From an uncultured Collinsella sp. (GTDB lineage Bacteria > Actinomycetota > Coriobacteriia > Coriobacteriales > Coriobacteriaceae), in NCBI GenBank assembly GCA_958443265.1, contig CAUCKA010000008.1, positions 22,068 to 86,067 of the forward strand: a stretch of 64,000 nucleotides of DNA, in the 5' to 3' direction. Below the pieces are notes generated by a model. The model was given only the letters and a program-made list of their open reading frames with translations, was not told the DNA's origin and made no database searches. Position 1 is the stretch's first letter. Every line of letters begins with the position of its first letter. Both the position numbers and the translations under genes were made by a program. Below are positions 62,047-64,000 of this stretch, piece after piece.

Positions 62047-62286
62047 CTAGCTATCCTGGGATTCATTTGCCGCATCCTCATCGTATTTCTGCTCGAGCTT
62101 GTCGGCCTCACGCGGCGTCAGCTCAAACTTGTCGACCATATCGACCGCGCGGGAGCCCAGCTCAATCGCTTCGTCAAACAGATCGAGTGAACGCTCCAAG
62201 GAGGTATCTTTGGAGCGAACGGTAGCGATGATCTGGTCCAGACGGTCCGAAATCTCGTCAAAGTTGCGTACAGAACCCTCTGGCAT
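62047..62286 (-). CDS. xseB: Exodeoxyribonuclease VII small subunit
   Basis: 79 aa, ATG 62286, two bases after the nusB stop. A single helical hairpin: NFDEISDRLDQIIATVRS and LERSLDLFDEAIELG, typical of XseB. The large subunit XseA is not adjacent, unlike in many genomes; it must be elsewhere or absent. Confidence 0.9.
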   Translation of the reverse strand: MPEGSVRNFDEISDRLDQIIATVRSKDTSLERSLDLFDEAIELGSRAVDMVDKFELTPREADKLEQKYDEDAANESQDS

Positions 62287-62288
62287 GG

Positions 62289-62885
62289 CTACTCCTCGAC
62301 GGAGTCGGCCTCGACGGCCTCAGCAGCGTCCACACCCTCGGCCAGCACACCAGCCTCAGCCTGGGCAACCGCAACTTTAGCGGCAGCCTCGGCAGCCTCG
62401 GCAGCCTGGGCCTCCTCGCGAGCGCGATCCTCGGCGAGCAGCTCTTGGTACAGGTCCTCGCCCGGCAGCTCCTCGCTGCGAGCGATCTTGCCCAGCACGC
62501 CGTTGACGAACGACGCGGACTGGTCGGTGCCGTAGGCCTTGGCAAGCTCGACGGCCTCGTTGATCACGATGGCGTCCGAGACCTCCTCGTCGGTGAGGAA
62601 ACGCATCTCATAGACGGCGATACGCAGCAGATTGCGGTCGGCGCCGGGCATGCGCATAAGATCCCAGTTCTTGGCAACGGAGCGCAGAGCGCAGTCGATG
62701 CGGTCGATATGCTCGTAAGCACCGCGGCACAGCTCCAGCGCATAGGGGTCGAGGGGACCCTTCGAGATCAGGAAATCGCCCTCGAGGACGCGCTCGAGCG
62801 GGCTGTCCGTGGCCTCGGCCTGGAACAGCAGCTGCAGCGCCTGACTGCGGGCAAGCGTACGCCCGCGATAAACCTTAAGGCTCAA
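62289..62885 (-). CDS. nusB: Transcription antitermination factor NusB
   Basis: 198 aa. The start appears to be TTG 62885: AAGGAG lies 6 nt upstream inside the end of asp23, and no ATG or GTG is available before residue ~75. The NusB fold runs from about 8 to 145: RTLARSQALQLLFQAEATD, ADRNLLRIAVYEMRFL, IVINEAVELAKAYGTDQSAS and FVNGVLGKIAR. A 45-residue Ala/Glu-rich tail follows. It binds boxA RNA with NusE in rRNA antitermination. Confidence 0.92.
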   Translation of the reverse strand: MSLKVYRGRTLARSQALQLLFQAEATDSPLERVLEGDFLISKGPLDPYALELCRGAYEHIDRIDCALRSVAKNWDLMRMPGADRNLLRIAVYEMRFLTDEEVSDAIVINEAVELAKAYGTDQSASFVNGVLGKIARSEELPGEDLYQELLAEDRAREEAQAAEAAEAAAKVAVAQAEAGVLAEGVDAAEAVEADSVEE

Positions 62886-62888
62886 AGG

Positions 62889-63251
62889 TTACTCCTTGGG
62901 GAAAACGAGGCCGTCGATGCAAACGTCAACGCGCTCGACCTCGACGCCCACCTGGGCATCGATGGCGGTGACCACGGCGGCGCGAACGGCCTCGGCGAGT
63001 TTCTTGAACGGATAGCCAAAGAACACCACGACGCGCACGGTGAGTGCAAGCTTGTCGCCGATGACCTCGGCCTCGACCGCCGGCTCGGAAGCCGGGGCCT
63101 TAGACGAAAGCATCATGGAGACAAGGTTGGTGGCAAGGTCCTTGACGCCCACGGAGGCGATGCCCTCGACATCCGTGACGGCGCGCGAGACGATGGCGGT
63201 CAGAACATCGGGCGAAATGCCGATGCCGTCAATCTTGATTTCCTGGGGCAT
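62889..63251 (-). CDS. Asp23/Gls24-family (DUF322) envelope stress protein
   Basis: 120 aa from ATG 63251 after AGGAGGACTC. The Asp23 domain covers nearly the whole chain: GISPDVLTAIVSRAVTDVEG, VRVVVFFGYPFKKLAEAVR and VERVDVCIDGLVF. Members sit between efp and nusB in many Gram-positives. They are linked to cell-envelope homeostasis, but the molecular role is not established. Confidence 0.9.
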   Translation of the reverse strand: MPQEIKIDGIGISPDVLTAIVSRAVTDVEGIASVGVKDLATNLVSMMLSSKAPASEPAVEAEVIGDKLALTVRVVVFFGYPFKKLAEAVRAAVVTAIDAQVGVEVERVDVCIDGLVFPKE

Positions 63252-63275
63252 GAGTCCTCCTAGAAGAGTTGGTTG

Positions 63276-63839
63276 CTAGACGCGGGAGACGAACTTGCCG
63301 TCGCGGGTGTCAACCTTGATGACCTCGCCCTCGTTGAGGTACATGGGGACCTGGATGACAGCGCCAGTGTCGATGGTGGCCGGCTTGGTGGAACCCTGGA
63401 CGGTGTCGCCCTTAAAGCCCGGGTCGGTCTGGACGATGGTGGTCTCGATGAACATCGGCGGGGTCACGCCCATGAGCTCGTCGTCGGCGAAGAGCAGCTG
63501 GCAGATGTCGTTCTCACGCAGCCACTTGGAGTTCTCGCCCACCATGTCCTCGGGAACAGGAACCTGCTCATAGGTCTCATTGTCCATGAAGATGTAGTCG
63601 GTGCCATCGTTGTAGAGGTACTGGAACTCACGGGTGGTGAGCATAACGCTCTCGAACTTGGTGCCGGCGTTGCAGGTGTTCTCGACGACGCGGCCGCTCT
63701 TGATGTCGCGGGTCTTGTAGCGCACAAACGCGCCGCCCTTGCCGGGCTTGACATGCTGGAACTCGACGATGGTGTAGACCTTGTCCTTAATGCGGAGACC
63801 GAGGCCGTTCTTGAAGTCGGCGGTAGAAATGGTAGGCAT
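63276..63839 (-). CDS. efp: Translation elongation factor P
   Basis: 187 aa from ATG 63839 (MPTISTADFKNGLGL) with AGAAAGG upstream. KOW-like N-terminal domain with HVKPGKGGAFVRYK, where the loop Lys is the residue that can be modified; then two OB domains ending in GEVIKVDTRDGKFVSR. It relieves ribosome stalling at polyproline. It heads the efp–asp23–nusB–xseB–tlyA–nadK–recN series. Confidence 0.96.
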   Translation of the reverse strand: MPTISTADFKNGLGLRIKDKVYTIVEFQHVKPGKGGAFVRYKTRDIKSGRVVENTCNAGTKFESVMLTTREFQYLYNDGTDYIFMDNETYEQVPVPEDMVGENSKWLRENDICQLLFADDELMGVTPPMFIETTIVQTDPGFKGDTVQGSTKPATIDTGAVIQVPMYLNEGEVIKVDTRDGKFVSRV

Positions 63840-63896
63840 AGCGACCTTTCTTGTTATGGGCAGAACGCACAAGCGTCCAAATTACATACGAGCGAA

Positions 63897-63902
63897 ATTA
63901 TA
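63897..63902 (-). promoter_or_regulatory. Candidate −10 box for efp
   Basis: TATAAT on the − strand, about 58 nt before the efp start. No good −35 is seen at the expected distance. The remaining bases to 64000 contain no supportable gene. Confidence 0.35.
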
Positions 63903-64000
63903 CACTTGCAGACGGCGCCTGCGGCGAGCGCATAAAAAGAGAACGCCCTTGATTATCGACTTTATCCGAACACCTCCCACATTCATCCGCACATGTGCGG

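Overview
The window looks like a chromosomal segment of a high-GC anaerobic gut actinobacterium of the class Coriobacteriia, most likely Collinsella or a close relative. This is an inference from family content, from the gene order efp–asp23–nusB–xseB–tlyA–nadK–recN, and from the many short GGGACAAA-type intergenic hairpins. No 16S gene is present, so the genus is not proven.

Region 1 (1–7.7 kb, + strand): glycogen metabolism. It holds the 3' end of glgC, glgD, a glycogen synthase with a long Lys/Ala/Thr-rich tail, and a two-enzyme fusion of a GH13 debranching/maltodextrin hydrolase with a 4-alpha-glucanotransferase. A small zinc-ribbon protein follows. Region 2 (7.85–15.2 kb, − strand): translation and replication housekeeping (gltX, priA, def, fmt, rsmB). 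Region 3 (15.4–24.0 kb, + strand): metK, a one-chain L-serine dehydratase, an anchored L,D-transpeptidase, and a MacA/MacB-type adaptor–ATPase–permease operon.

Region 4 (24.2–46.65 kb): a visibly GC-richer anaerobic cobalamin island. Seventeen − strand genes (cbiF, D, L, G, H, ET, A, cobT, U, S, a CobU-like/CobC fusion, cbiB, cobD, cbiP, cobO, cbiC, cbiJ) follow each other with gaps of at most 1 nt and mostly 4–8 nt overlaps. Divergent from them are a sigma70-like promoter and cobalamin riboswitch, then an exported CbiK cobaltochelatase lipoprotein, a small lipoprotein, and a FecBCD/BtuFCD-type importer. Together they cover ring building from sirohydrochlorin, amidation, adenosylation and nucleotide-loop assembly. 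Sirohydrochlorin synthesis, a CbiMNQO cobalt transporter and lower-ligand synthesis are not in the window. The right edge of the island carries a broken IS3-type transposase fragment, which fits horizontal acquisition.

Region 5 (46.7–64 kb): a TetR regulator, a flippase-like membrane protein, two tandem tRNA-Glu genes, a CCA-adding enzyme, and a fructose PTS locus (two 1-phosphofructokinase paralogues, ptsI, ptsH, EIIBCA, divergent RpiR regulator). It ends with the recN–nadK–tlyA–xseB–nusB–asp23–efp block.

The least explained signal is a set of large intergenic inverted repeats with 24–32 bp arms. Two of them (near 16.86–16.98 kb and 55.17–55.30 kb) share a conserved core with a covarying hairpin but have unrelated, perfectly complementary outer arms.
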